Shown here: piece after piece, positions 9,279 to 18,795 of the stretch | How positions within the stretch are numbered: the stretch's first letter is position 1 | Layout: every line of letters begins with the position of its first letter | DNA from: Tsukamurella sp. TY48 | GTDB lineage: Bacteria; Actinomycetota; Actinomycetes; Mycobacteriales; Mycobacteriaceae | Direction of reading: 5' to 3' | Assembly: GCF_019656655.1 (NCBI RefSeq) | Contig: NZ_BPMV01000001.1 | Coordinates: 2,728,001-2,792,000 of the forward strand | DNA length: 64,000 nt | The notes under the pieces: model-generated | What the model was told of the DNA's origin: nothing | The model's input: only the letters and a program-made list of their open reading frames with translations | The model's database searches: none | Translations under genes and position numbers: made by a program

Positions 9279-11597
9279 TTACGTGCCGCTGGTGCTCCCG
9301 GAATCGGCGGTGCTCGCCTTCTCGGTGGCTTCCGATGTGGTGGCCGATTTCTCGGTCGTCTTGTCGGTGGTCGACGGTGCGCCGGTCCCGGCGGTTGCCG
9401 GGGTGCTGTCGGTGGTCGACGGTGCGGTGTCGGTCGTGCTGGTGGTGGGTGTGCCGGTGCTGGCTGTTCCCGTTGTCGGCGAGCCTGTTTCGGTGGCAGC
9501 GGCGGTGGGGCGGTCGGGCTTCGGGGTCGAGGTCGCGGGTGCGGTCGCCGGTGCCGCGACTGCTGCCGAGGCGGTGGTGGTGTGGGGTGTGCTTGCCGCC
9601 GTGGGGAGTCCACCGGCGAGTGTGGTGCTGGCGGCGAGCGCGGGTGCGGGTTCCTTGGTCGCGGTGCTGGTTTCGCTGGTGGTGGGAGTGCTGGCCGGCG
9701 TGCTGGGCTTGGCGAAGGTCGGCTTGGGGACGATGGAGTTGGCATCCACGTTGGGGCCGAGCCAGCTGAGGATCCGGTTGAGCGGGGTGTCAGGGATGGT
9801 GGGGCCAGTGACCCGTGGTCCGACAATTCCGTTGTTGGCAAGTATATTTCGTACTTCGGTGATCGGGTTGGTGGCAGCCTGGGGGGCCTCCGGGGCGGTA
9901 GTGATGCTGACTTTGCCGGAGGTGAGATATTGGAGGACGGCCTGATCGACCGCGGTGCTGCCGCCACGGAACACGCCGTGGTCGCCACCGTCAACTGTGA
10001 TCAGCTTGCCTCCGAGCTGCTCGGCGAGAACGCGACCACCGGAAGCGACAGTGGCCGGGTCTTTGAGACTCTGGAGGAGCAGCGGCGCGGTCGCCAGGCC
10101 GGCACCCGAAAACTGGAGCGGCTTGACGAATCCCGTGATCATCGAGAAATAGCCTCGGAAATTTTCGTACGCGGATCGAATGGTCGCGCTGGACTCACCG
10201 GCTGCAATGGCGTCTCGGTAGGACTTCTCCGCCGCATTCCGCAGTTCGATAAGTTTGGGATCGGGATTGCGTTGGGCGGCAGCGTCGAACGCAGCAGCAT
10301 TCGTGGCCGCGTTCACCGCCTCCCCTTGGTAGCCGGCCAATCCTGCTTGGCTGCGGACCGCTGCCGACACCTGACCGGGTTCTGCTACGAGGCTCTGAAC
10401 GACTGCTTCACTCAGCTTGCCGGAGGCGACCAGGCTCTGTAGGCCCGCGACATCAAGGGGGCGCAGGGTCATATCGACGAGTGCGGCATACGCTGACCAC
10501 CCCTTCCTGGAATACATCACTGCAGACGCGGCGTCCGTGAGCGACCCGAACTGTTGACCGGTTGCGGGGGTCGTGTTGTACACCGTGCCGGCCTTCACGG
10601 CGGCGGCGAAGCGCTCGGCGTAGTCGAGCTTCGACATCCCCTGGATCACCGTGTTGAGGTCGGGGAGGATCTTGGTGGCGAGGGGGCGGAGTTCCCGAGG
10701 CAGGTCGGCCTCGCGGAGCGCGGGCGGCAGGTAGTTGTCGATCCACGCCTGCGGGTTCTCAATCAGGCGAGCGGTGTTCCAGGCGGAGAACACCTTGTAC
10801 GGGGTGTCGCCGAGGCCGATCACCTGGTTGTTGGCAGCGGCCCAATCGAAGAAGTCATAGAGCCGCCGCTCAGACGCCAGAGTGCTCTCGGCCGCGGCGA
10901 ACCACCGACCACCCACCTCGAGGGTGGCGGGGTTGATATTGGAGTCGAGCACCATTTTGTCGACCCGTTGCGGGAAGAGGGTGGCGTAGGTGGCGCCGAG
11001 TTGGGTGCCCCAGGAGACGCCGAGGTAGCTGATCTTGTCGAGTCCCATGGCCTTGCGGAGCTCGTCCATATCGCGGGCGATGTTCTCGGTGGTGAGCGTC
11101 TTCCGGTACGCCTCGTCGGCTTTGGCCCGGCACTCGTCCACAGTACTGCACACGCCGCTGACGGCGTGTTCGAGGCCGCGGGGTTGCATGCCGATGAGGG
11201 CGTAATCGCGATACATCTCCGCGGGGGTGCCCACGCCCTTGCCCCAGAAGTCCAGGGCGGAGCTGCCCGGCCCGCCGGGGTTACCGAAGATCACGCCCTT
11301 GGGGGCGCCGGTGGGGAAGAAGCCGGTGGCCAGGATGTTGAAGGTGCCGGCGGCGGGGTTCGCGTAGTCCATGGGCACGGTGATGGTGGTGCACTTGGGG
11401 GCTTCGCCGTTGGGGCCCTTGGCGGTCACGTCGGTGGGGCAGTCGCCCCAGCTCGCCGAGGGTGTGGAGGTGGTGGCCCCCGCCGGTGCCAGGGTGAATC
11501 CGGCGGCGGGTGCGAGGGTCACGATCATCGCCGTGGCGAGCGACATGCCGAGCGGTCGGCGAGAGCGAGTGGGCCGGGGTGCAGTGATGCTGGGCAT
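9279..11597 (-). CDS. Secreted S33/TAP-like alpha/beta hydrolase, paralog 2
   Basis: 772 residues, same architecture as its neighbours: signal peptide (first 40 residues), GNPGGPGSS loop, nucleophile elbow YLGVSWG, Asp in LLQSLKDPAT, His in DGGDHGVFRG, then a Thr/Ala/Pro stalk ending in DSGSTSGT. N-terminus and stalk are nearly identical to paralog 3, but the middle (roughly residues 310-470, the lid region) is quite different. Starts 44 nt after paralog 3 with the same GAAGGAA ribosome-binding region, so these two are probably cotranscribed. Confidence 0.88.
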   Translation of the reverse strand: MPSITAPRPTRSRRPLGMSLATAMIVTLAPAAGFTLAPAGATTSTPSASWGDCPTDVTAKGPNGEAPKCTTITVPMDYANPAAGTFNILATGFFPTGAPKGVIFGNPGGPGSSALDFWGKGVGTPAEMYRDYALIGMQPRGLEHAVSGVCSTVDECRAKADEAYRKTLTTENIARDMDELRKAMGLDKISYLGVSWGTQLGATYATLFPQRVDKMVLDSNINPATLEVGGRWFAAAESTLASERRLYDFFDWAAANNQVIGLGDTPYKVFSAWNTARLIENPQAWIDNYLPPALREADLPRELRPLATKILPDLNTVIQGMSKLDYAERFAAAVKAGTVYNTTPATGQQFGSLTDAASAVMYSRKGWSAYAALVDMTLRPLDVAGLQSLVASGKLSEAVVQSLVAEPGQVSAAVRSQAGLAGYQGEAVNAATNAAAFDAAAQRNPDPKLIELRNAAEKSYRDAIAAGESSATIRSAYENFRGYFSMITGFVKPLQFSGAGLATAPLLLQSLKDPATVASGGRVLAEQLGGKLITVDGGDHGVFRGGSTAVDQAVLQYLTSGKVSITTAPEAPQAATNPITEVRNILANNGIVGPRVTGPTIPDTPLNRILSWLGPNVDANSIVPKPTFAKPSTPASTPTTSETSTATKEPAPALAASTTLAGGLPTAASTPHTTTASAAVAAPATAPATSTPKPDRPTAAATETGSPTTGTASTGTPTTSTTDTAPSTTDSTPATAGTGAPSTTDKTTEKSATTSEATEKASTADSGSTSGT

Positions 11598-11641
11598 GCG
11601 ATTCCTTCACACGAGGGCGGGCCGTGGGGCGCCGGTGGTGG

Positions 11642-13945
11642 CTACTTGCTAGTGGTGCTTCCCGAGTCGGCGGTGCTCGCCTTTTCGGTGGGCTCCGATG
11701 TGGTGGCTGACTTCTCGGTTGTCTTCTCCGCGGGGGCGGAGTCAGTGGTGGTGGCCTTGTCCGTGGTCGACGGTGCGGTGTCGGCCGTGCTGGTGGAGGG
11801 CGTGCCGGTGGTGGCGGTTCCCGGTGTCGGCGAGCCTGTTTCGGTGGCAGTGACGGTGGGCCGGTCGGGCTTCGGGTTCGAGGTCGCGGGTGCGGTCGCC
11901 GGTGCCGCGACTGCCGCCGGGGCGGTGGTGGTGTCGGGTGTGCTTGCCGCCGTGGGCAGTGCGCTGGTGAGCGCCGTGCTAGCGGCGAGGGCTGGTGCGG
12001 GTTCCTTGGTAGCGGTGCTGGTTTGGCTCGGGGCCGGTGTGCTGGGTGCGGCGAAAGTCGGCTTGGGCACGATGGAGTTGGTGTCGACGTTCGGGCCGAG
12101 CCGACTCAGGAGCCGATTGAACGGGGTGTCGGGGATTGTGGGGCCAACGACTGTGGGCGCGACGATCCCGTTGTCGGTGAGTAGTTTCCGGACTGAGGCG
12201 AGGTAATTCACAGGGGTGATCGGAGTTTCGGGTGCGGTGGTGATGTCGACTTGCCCTGTGGTGAGGTACTTGAGCACGGCCTGGTCCACAGTGGTGTTGC
12301 CTCGCCGGAAGGCGCCGTGGTCACCGCCGTCAACCATGATTAGCTTGCCGCCGAGTTGTTCTGCGAGGGCCCGGCCGCCGGGTGCCGTGGTGGCGGGGTC
12401 GAGGAGGCTCTGCAGGAGGAGTGGAGCGGTCGCGAGGCCTGCGCCGGACCATGAAGCGGGCTTCCCGCCCCAACTCACTTCCGTCAGTCCTTGAATGATG
12501 GCGGCTCTGGCACGTAACGAAAGGGATGACTCGCCCGCAGCGATTGCTCGATCCAGGTCCTTTTCGGCGATCTCCTTGAGTTGCAGGATTCTCGGATCGG
12601 CGGTGAACACGGGGTTTCCCTCTCGTGCACGGACTCCGGCGTTCGTGCTAACTGCACTACCCTGAATGCTCTCCAGGATGGCGGCAAGGTCTGTGCCATT
12701 CACGGAGCCGATTTTTGACGAGGTGCCGCCGATGCCCTTGATCAGCGCCACGGTGCCAGGGTCGAGCGTACTGATGTCGACCAGTTTGCTCACTTGCTTG
12801 AGGTCGATCGGCCGGAGTACCGCATCGATCTGTCCAGCGTACGGCGACCAAGCCGAGCGGGAGTACATCGCGGTGATGGAGTTGAGCATGATCGGCGACG
12901 TTGGCTCGCTGACTGCGGCACCGACGTTGGCGATTTCCTTGGTCCTTGCGGCTGCGGCGAGGCGTTCGGCGTACTCGCGCCTGGACATGGTCTGGATCAC
13001 GGAGTCGAGCTTGGGGAGAAGAGTGCCGGCGATGGGCCGCAGGTTCTCGGGGAGGTCGGCCTCGCGGAGCGCGGGTGGGGTGTAGTTGTACACCCAGGAT
13101 TTCGGGTCTTCGATGAGACGGGCGGTGTTCCATGCCGAGTACACTTTGTAGGGCGTATCGCCGAGGCCGATCACCTGGTTGTTGGCGGCGGCCCAGTCGA
13201 AGAAGTCATACAGGCGCCGTTCGAATGTGACGTACGAGGCAGCCGTGGCGAAGTTGCCGGCTCCCACCTGGCTGACAGGGTTCACATTCGAGTCGAGCAC
13301 CATCTTGTCGACCCGCTGGGGGAACAAGGTGGCGTACACGGCGCCGAGTTCGGTGCCCCAGGAGGCGCCGTAATAGCTGATCTTGTCCACGCCCATGGCC
13401 TTGCGGAGTTCGTCCATATCGCGGGCGATGTTCTCCGCCGTGAGCGTCTTCTGGTAGGCCGCGTCAGCTTGCTGGATGCACTCGGGGGCAGTGGTGCAGG
13501 TGAGACTGGTGGCGTTCTTCAGGCCGCGGGGTTGCAGGCCGACGAGGGCGTAGTCGCGGTACATCTCCGCGGGGGTGCCCGTGCCCTTGCCCCAGAAGTC
13601 GAGGGCGGAGCCGCCCGGTCCGCCGGGGTTGCCGAGGATCACGCCCTTCGGCGTCCCGGCCGGGAAGAAGCCGGTGGCCAGGATGTTGAACGTGCCCGCG
13701 GCGGGGTTGGCGTAGTCCATCGGCACGGTGATGGTGGTGCACTTCGCCGCGACACCCGCGCTGTTGGTGACCGCGACGTCCGCGGGGCAGTCACCCCAGC
13801 TCGCCGACGGTGTGGATGTGGTGGCCCCCGCCGGCGCCAAGGTGAAACCGGCGACGGGCGCAAGGGTCACGATCATCGCCGTCGCGAGCGACATGCCGAG
13901 CGGTCGGCGGGAGCGAGTGGGCCGGGGTGCGGTGATGCTGGCCAT
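11642..13945 (-). CDS. Secreted S33/TAP-like alpha/beta hydrolase, paralog 3
   Basis: 767 residues. Signal peptide, GNPGGPGGS loop, elbow YYGASWG, Asp in LLQSLLDPAT and His in DGGDHGAFRR are all present, so it should be active. The lid (roughly residues 310-480) is unrelated in detail to those of paralogs 1 and 2 and looks somewhat less GC-rich. Thr/Ala/Pro stalk ends DSGSTTSK. First gene of the minus-strand run; divergent from the urease operon across 244 nt that I expect to hold both promoters. Confidence 0.88.
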   Translation of the reverse strand: MASITAPRPTRSRRPLGMSLATAMIVTLAPVAGFTLAPAGATTSTPSASWGDCPADVAVTNSAGVAAKCTTITVPMDYANPAAGTFNILATGFFPAGTPKGVILGNPGGPGGSALDFWGKGTGTPAEMYRDYALVGLQPRGLKNATSLTCTTAPECIQQADAAYQKTLTAENIARDMDELRKAMGVDKISYYGASWGTELGAVYATLFPQRVDKMVLDSNVNPVSQVGAGNFATAASYVTFERRLYDFFDWAAANNQVIGLGDTPYKVYSAWNTARLIEDPKSWVYNYTPPALREADLPENLRPIAGTLLPKLDSVIQTMSRREYAERLAAAARTKEIANVGAAVSEPTSPIMLNSITAMYSRSAWSPYAGQIDAVLRPIDLKQVSKLVDISTLDPGTVALIKGIGGTSSKIGSVNGTDLAAILESIQGSAVSTNAGVRAREGNPVFTADPRILQLKEIAEKDLDRAIAAGESSLSLRARAAIIQGLTEVSWGGKPASWSGAGLATAPLLLQSLLDPATTAPGGRALAEQLGGKLIMVDGGDHGAFRRGNTTVDQAVLKYLTTGQVDITTAPETPITPVNYLASVRKLLTDNGIVAPTVVGPTIPDTPFNRLLSRLGPNVDTNSIVPKPTFAAPSTPAPSQTSTATKEPAPALAASTALTSALPTAASTPDTTTAPAAVAAPATAPATSNPKPDRPTVTATETGSPTPGTATTGTPSTSTADTAPSTTDKATTTDSAPAEKTTEKSATTSEPTEKASTADSGSTTSK

Positions 13946-14189
13946 GCGATTCCTTCACACGAGGGGAGTCCGGTGTCCATCCGATTGCGTGTTTGCGATA
14001 GCGGTGCGCACACAACCGTTGTCACGCTACGGTAACGCGCTCCGCCGCGCGCCCCGCCGGGCTTCATGGAACCGTCACATTCCCCGCGAGCCCCCGGCTG
14101 AAGCCGTACGCGGCCAGCCCGTGTTACTCGCGCGTTAAGGCCTTGTTGCGGGCTGGGTTCCTCGACTGTTGCGGTGCCAGAATCTCCGC

Positions 14190-14492
14190 ATGCATCTGAC
14201 CACGGGCGATACGGAGAAGCTGCTGCTGTCCGTTGCCGGGATGGTGGCCCGCGACCGGCTCAGCCGCGGTGTCGCACTCAACTACCCCGAGGCCGTCGCA
14301 CTGCTGAGCACCTGGGTCATCGAACGCGCCCGCGAGGGCCGCTCCGTGCCCGATCTCATGGAGGAGGGGCGCCGCGTACTCACCCGCGACCAGGTGATGC
14401 CCGGTGTCCCCGAGATGATCGCCGACGTCCAGGTGGAGGCCACCTTCCCCGACGGCCGCAAGCTCGTGACCCTGCACCACCCGATCGACTGA
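14190..14492 (+). CDS. ureA: Urease subunit gamma
   Basis: 100 residues, full family length, starting [20 protein letters not shown], with the conserved [22 protein letters not shown] and the C-terminal [14 protein letters not shown]. UreA is the smallest subunit of the nickel urease trimer, which hydrolyses urea to ammonia and carbamate in the cytoplasm. First gene of ureABCFGD. A CAGAAT element ends 6 nt before the ATG and there is no clear ribosome-binding site, so the mRNA may be leaderless. Confidence 0.97.
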   Translation: MHLTTGDTEKLLLSVAGMVARDRLSRGVALNYPEAVALLSTWVIERAREGRSVPDLMEEGRRVLTRDQVMPGVPEMIADVQVEATFPDGRKLVTLHHPID

Positions 14493-14501
14493 GGCGCACT
14501 G

Positions 14502-14840
14502 ATGGCACACACGAGCGACACCGGCCCCGGCGCCGTCCGGGTGCGGCCCGGCACCCTTGAACTCAATCCCCGGCCCGACGACGAGCGGCTCACCCTGGTC
14601 TTCGTCAACACCGGCGACCGGCCCGTGCAGATCGGCTCGCACCTGCACCTGCCCGATGCCAACAGCGCCCTCGAATTCGATCGCGCCGCGGCGCACGGCT
14701 ACCGGCTCGACATCCCGTCGGGCACCTCGCAGCGGTTCGAACCCGGCGCCTCCCGCACCCTGGACGCCGTGACGATCCGGGGCCTGCGCCGCGTACCCGG
14801 CCTGCAGATCGGCCGTGACCCCGAACTGGGAGCCCTCTGA
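14502..14840 (+). CDS. ureB: Urease subunit beta
   Basis: 112 residues with the conserved [17 protein letters not shown] block. The beta subunit packs around the catalytic subunit and carries no nickel ligands. Starts 9 nt after ureA; its TGA overlaps the ureC ATG (ATGA-type coupling at 14838-14842). Confidence 0.97.
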   Translation: MAHTSDTGPGAVRVRPGTLELNPRPDDERLTLVFVNTGDRPVQIGSHLHLPDANSALEFDRAAAHGYRLDIPSGTSQRFEPGASRTLDAVTIRGLRRVPGLQIGRDPELGAL

Positions 14841-16537
14841 TGCGCATCGACCGCGAACGCTACGCCGCGATCTACGGCCCCACCGCGGGCGATCAGGTGC
14901 GGCTCGCCGACACCGACCTGTGGATCGAGATCGAGAAGGACCACACCGTGGGCGGCGAGGAGGCGGTGTTCGGTGGCGGCAAATCGATCCGCGAATCCAT
15001 GGCCCAATCCGCCGTCACCCGCGCCCAGGGCGCCCTGGACACCGTGATCACCAATGCGATCGTCCTGGATTGGTGGGGCATCGAGATCGCCGATGTGGGC
15101 ATCCGCGACGGCCGGATCGTGGCGCTCGGGCGGTCCGGCAACCCCGACGTGGCCGACGGCGTGCACCCCGACCTCGTGATCGGCCCCTCCACCGACGTGA
15201 TCTCCGGCGAGGGCAAGATCCTCACCGCCGGCGCCATCGACTCGCACGTGCACCTGATCTCGCCGTCGCAGCTGCACGAGGCCCTGTGCACCGGCATCAC
15301 CACGGTGGTGGGCGGCGGCACCGGACCGTCCGAGGGCTCCAAGGCCACCACGGTGACCCCCGGCGCCTGGCACCTGTCCGCGATGCACCGCGCCCTCGAC
15401 GGCATCCCGCTCAACGTGCTGCTGCTGGCCAAGGGCAACACCGTCTCGGCCGACGCGCTGAAGGAGCAGGCCCTCGGCGGCGCCGCCGGGTACAAGGTGC
15501 ACGAGGACTGGGGCTCCACCCCGGCCGCGATCGACGCCGCCCTGCGCGCCGCCGACGACTGGGGCCTGCAGGTGGCGCTGCATTCCGACTCGCTCAACGA
15601 GGCCGGATTCGTGCAGTCCACCATCGATGCGATCGGCGGGCGCTCCATCCACGCCTTCCACACCGAGGGCGCCGGCGGCGGCCACGCACCCGACATCCTC
15701 ACCGTGGCCTCGCTGCCGCACGTGCTGCCCGGGTCCACCAACCCCACCCTGCCGCACACCGTGAACACCGTGGCCGAACACCTCGACATGCTCATGGTGT
15801 GCCACCACCTCAATCCCGCTGTGCCCGAAGACCTCGCGTTCGCCGAGTCCCGCATCCGCGCCACCACCATCGCCGCCGAAGACGTGCTGCACGATATGGG
15901 CGCGCTGTCGATCACCAGCTCCGATGCGCAGGCCATGGGCCGGATCGGCGAAGTGGTGAGCCGCACCTGGCAGGTGGCGCACGTGATGAAGCACCGGCGC
16001 GGCAGCCTGGGCGGCGACGCCGACAACATCCGCGCCAAGCGATACGTGGCGAAGTACACGATCAATCCCGCTGTGGCGCACGGCATCGACCACGAGATCG
16101 GCTCGGTGGAGCCGGGCAAGATGGCCGACCTGGTGCTGTGGGACCCGCGCTTCTTCGGCATCCGGCCCGAAGTGGTGATCAAGGGCGGCGCACTGGTGTG
16201 GGCCGCACTCGGAGACCCGAACGCCTCCATCCCCACGCCGCAGCCGGTGCTCATGCGCCCCACCTTCGGCGCCGACGCCGGAGCCGATCACGCCGTCACC
16301 TTCGTCTCGCCCGCCGCCCTCGACGACGGCCTCGCCGAGCGACTCGAACTGCGCCGCAGGCTGCTTCCGCTCGCACCCACCCGCGCCGTGACCAAGGCGC
16401 AGATGCTCGGCGGCAACGACGCACTGCCCGACATCCGGGTGGAACCCGACACCTTCCGGATCACCGTCGACGGCGACGAGATCGTGCCCGCGCCCGCCAC
16501 CGAGCTGCCGCTGGCGCAGCTCTACAGCATGTTCTGA
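14840..16537 (+). CDS. ureC: Urease subunit alpha (catalytic)
   Basis: 565 residues, amidohydrolase fold. Nickel ligands and catalytic residues are intact: HVH (136/138), the carbamylated lysine in GYKVHEDWG (Lys219), the catalytic histidine in MVCHHL (His322) and the aspartate in TSSDAQAMG. Hydrolyses urea after nickel loading by UreD, UreF and UreG. Overlaps ureB by 1 nt and ureF by 1 nt, so the operon is strongly coupled. Confidence 0.98.
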   Translation: MRIDRERYAAIYGPTAGDQVRLADTDLWIEIEKDHTVGGEEAVFGGGKSIRESMAQSAVTRAQGALDTVITNAIVLDWWGIEIADVGIRDGRIVALGRSGNPDVADGVHPDLVIGPSTDVISGEGKILTAGAIDSHVHLISPSQLHEALCTGITTVVGGGTGPSEGSKATTVTPGAWHLSAMHRALDGIPLNVLLLAKGNTVSADALKEQALGGAAGYKVHEDWGSTPAAIDAALRAADDWGLQVALHSDSLNEAGFVQSTIDAIGGRSIHAFHTEGAGGGHAPDILTVASLPHVLPGSTNPTLPHTVNTVAEHLDMLMVCHHLNPAVPEDLAFAESRIRATTIAAEDVLHDMGALSITSSDAQAMGRIGEVVSRTWQVAHVMKHRRGSLGGDADNIRAKRYVAKYTINPAVAHGIDHEIGSVEPGKMADLVLWDPRFFGIRPEVVIKGGALVWAALGDPNASIPTPQPVLMRPTFGADAGADHAVTFVSPAALDDGLAERLELRRRLLPLAPTRAVTKAQMLGGNDALPDIRVEPDTFRITVDGDEIVPAPATELPLAQLYSMF

Positions 16538-17205
16538 TGGTCGGCGCCCTCCCCGCCGGCGTGCTGGCCATGACGCTGGCCGACGCCCGGCTGCCCTCGG
16601 GTGGGCACGCCCACTCCGCGGGTATGGAACCCGCACTGCTGGGCGGCCTTCCGGCCACCCAGGCGGAGCCGCTGGCCCTGTCCCGGGCCCGCACCACCTC
16701 ACTGGTCGAGGCGGGCACCGCCGTCGTCGCACGACACCGCGCCCTCGCCGGCGAGAGCCTCGCCCCCGTCGAGGCGGCGTGGGCCGCACGCACCCCCGCA
16801 CCGTCGATGCGCGACGCGGCCCGGCTGCTGGGCCGCGGCTACCTGAGGCTCGCGCTGCGCCTGTGGCCCGACGACCCCGCGCTGCGCTCCCTGCCCCGCA
16901 CCCCCGCGCGGGCCGTGGTGCTCGGCGCGATGGCCGCCGCCGCCGCGACCAGCGCCGAAGAACTCGTGCGTACCGTGGTCTACGACGAGGCCGCGTGCGC
17001 GGCGGCCGCCCTGCTCAAACTGGAGCCGGGCGATCCGGTGCTCGCCACCGAACTGGTGCTGCGCGTGTGCGCCGCCACCGAAGCCGAGGTGAGCGCCGTC
17101 GCCGCGCTCACGGATCCGGCGGACATCCCCGCCGGATCGACCCCGCAAGCCGAGGAGTGGGCGCAGGCCCACGCCGTGACGAACAAGAGGTTGTTCCGTG
17201 CCTGA
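16537..17205 (+). CDS. ureF: Urease accessory protein UreF
   Basis: 222 residues from the ATG at 16537, which overlaps the ureC stop; the same frame is open much further upstream but that part is a shadow of ureC. Recognisable by [18 protein letters not shown] near the start, an all-helical Ala-rich body and the C-terminal [11 protein letters not shown]. UreF bridges UreD and the GTPase UreG during nickel insertion. Overlaps the ureG start by 8 nt. Confidence 0.92.
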   Translation: MVGALPAGVLAMTLADARLPSGGHAHSAGMEPALLGGLPATQAEPLALSRARTTSLVEAGTAVVARHRALAGESLAPVEAAWAARTPAPSMRDAARLLGRGYLRLALRLWPDDPALRSLPRTPARAVVLGAMAAAAATSAEELVRTVVYDEAACAAAALLKLEPGDPVLATELVLRVCAATEAEVSAVAALTDPADIPAGSTPQAEEWAQAHAVTNKRLFRA

Positions 17206-17929
17206 TACCCAGAACCCCACGCGCGCACTGCGGCTCGGCGTCGCCGGACCCGTCGGTACCGGCAAGAGCTCGCTCATCGCCACCATCTGCCGCACCCTGG
17301 CCGATCAGCTGCGCCTCGGCGTGATCACCAACGACATCTACACCGACGAGGACGCCCGCTTCCTGCGCTCCGAGGGCGTGCTGGAGGCCGACCGGATCCG
17401 CGCCGTCGAGACCGGCGCCTGCCCGCACACCGCCATCCGCGACGACGTGACCGCCAACCTCATCGCGGTGGAAGACCTGGAGGCCGACCACGGCCCGCTG
17501 GACGTGGTGATCATCGAGTCCGGCGGCGACAACCTGACCGCCACCTTCTCGCCCGCGCTCGTCGACGCCCAGATCTTCGTGCTCGACGTGGCCGGCGGTG
17601 GCGATGTGGCCCGCAAGGGCGGCCCCGGTATCGCCCGCGCAGATCTGCTGGTGGTCAACAAGACCGACCTCGCGCAGTACGTCGGCGTCGACGTCCCGCA
17701 GATGGTGGCCGACGCCACCGCCGCCCGCGAGGGCGGCCCCGTCCTCGCGCTCTCCCGCACCGATCCCACCTCGGTCACGCAGCTGGGGGAGTGGCTGCTG
17801 GGCCTGCGCACGCAGTACCTCGGCGGCGACCACGTGGCCGTCGACCCCGGCCCCATGGCCCCGCACTTCCACGCCGAGGACGACGAGCACGCGCACGACC
17901 ACGATCACGCGCACCCGCATACTCACTAG
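17198..17929 (+). CDS. ureG: Urease accessory GTPase UreG with C-terminal His-rich tail
   Basis: 243 residues, GTG start. P-loop GPVGTGKSS near residue 15, switch-like ESGGDNL and the G4-type motif VNKTDLA are all present. It couples GTP hydrolysis to nickel delivery. The last 20 or so residues contain eight histidines (end [13 protein letters not shown]), where many UreG proteins carry a His cluster, if any, at the N-terminus. With no ureE in the operon, this tail is a plausible nickel store (inference). Confidence 0.96.
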   Translation: MPDTQNPTRALRLGVAGPVGTGKSSLIATICRTLADQLRLGVITNDIYTDEDARFLRSEGVLEADRIRAVETGACPHTAIRDDVTANLIAVEDLEADHGPLDVVIIESGGDNLTATFSPALVDAQIFVLDVAGGGDVARKGGPGIARADLLVVNKTDLAQYVGVDVPQMVADATAAREGGPVLALSRTDPTSVTQLGEWLLGLRTQYLGGDHVAVDPGPMAPHFHAEDDEHAHDHDHAHPHTH

Positions 17930-18628
17930 GTGAGCGCAGCAGCAGTCGCGGTCCGGGCCGCGTCGCCGCGCGCGCACGTCGACCTGGTCGGGGGCACCAT
18001 CGTGCCCCGGCTCGTGTCCCGCACGCCCGACGGTGCCCGCATAGCCCTGGTCGCCGGCGGCGCCCTGCTCCTGCCCGGCGACGAGGTGCGGATCGACATC
18101 ACCGTGGGCGCCGGCGCAAGCCTGGAGCTCGAGGACATCGGCGGCACCGTCTGTTACGGCGAGGCCGACGGCGGCGGCCCCTGGTCCCGCTGGACCGTGC
18201 ACGTCACCGTCGAGGCCGGTGGGCGGCTGCGGTGGGACGGCCTGCCGCTCGTGGTGGCCGACGGTGCGCGGGTGCACCGTCGAACCTGCGTGACGCTCGC
18301 CGAGGGCGCGACCGCCGTGCTCCGCGAGACCAGCGTGCTGGGCCGCACCGGCGAACGCGGCGGCGAGCTGCGCGCCGAATTCGTCGCCGAGGATGGGCTG
18401 CCCCTGCTCGTCGAGGACCTGCGCGTGCGCGGCGACGCCCCCGAACCCGGTGTGCTCGGCGGACGCCGCGTGTACGACACCGTGACCGCCCTCGGCTTCC
18501 GTCCGCCGACGGTGCCCGGGCTCGACGTGCTCGACCTCGACCGGCCCGGCGCCGTGGCCCGATACCTGGGCGATGAGACCCACCGCAGCCCCCTCGACGG
18601 CGTCACCGCCGCCTGGACCGATGGCTAG
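17930..18628 (+). CDS. ureD: Urease accessory protein UreD
   Basis: 232 residues, GTG start directly after the ureG stop. Family blocks visible: LLLPGDEVRIDITVGAGASLELEDIGGTVCY, GRLRWDGLPLVVADGARVHRRT, and a C-terminal GVTAAW. UreD (UreH) binds apo-urease and channels nickel from UreG. Last gene of the operon; ureE was searched for and not found in this window. No clear terminator follows. Confidence 0.9.
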   Translation: MSAAAVAVRAASPRAHVDLVGGTIVPRLVSRTPDGARIALVAGGALLLPGDEVRIDITVGAGASLELEDIGGTVCYGEADGGGPWSRWTVHVTVEAGGRLRWDGLPLVVADGARVHRRTCVTLAEGATAVLRETSVLGRTGERGGELRAEFVAEDGLPLLVEDLRVRGDAPEPGVLGGRRVYDTVTALGFRPPTVPGLDVLDLDRPGAVARYLGDETHRSPLDGVTAAWTDG

Positions 18629-18795
18629 GGCAACGAATAGATACGCCCCGACCTGCGGTTCTCCGCGGTTGTAAACAGATCTCGGCGTGGAGTTAACCCG
18701 GCGTAGCGTGCCGGAAACATCAGCGCGGCGCAGACGCAACACCGCGTTCCTACGTTTTCCGCCAGGCGGCGATGCCGCACGGAAACGGAGGACAG

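Noticed and set aside
14699..16801. 700-codon minus-strand frame opposite ureC and ureF
   Set aside because: Composition (Gly/Arg/His/Val repeats) is that of antisense GC-rich DNA, and the plus strand encodes intact urease genes.
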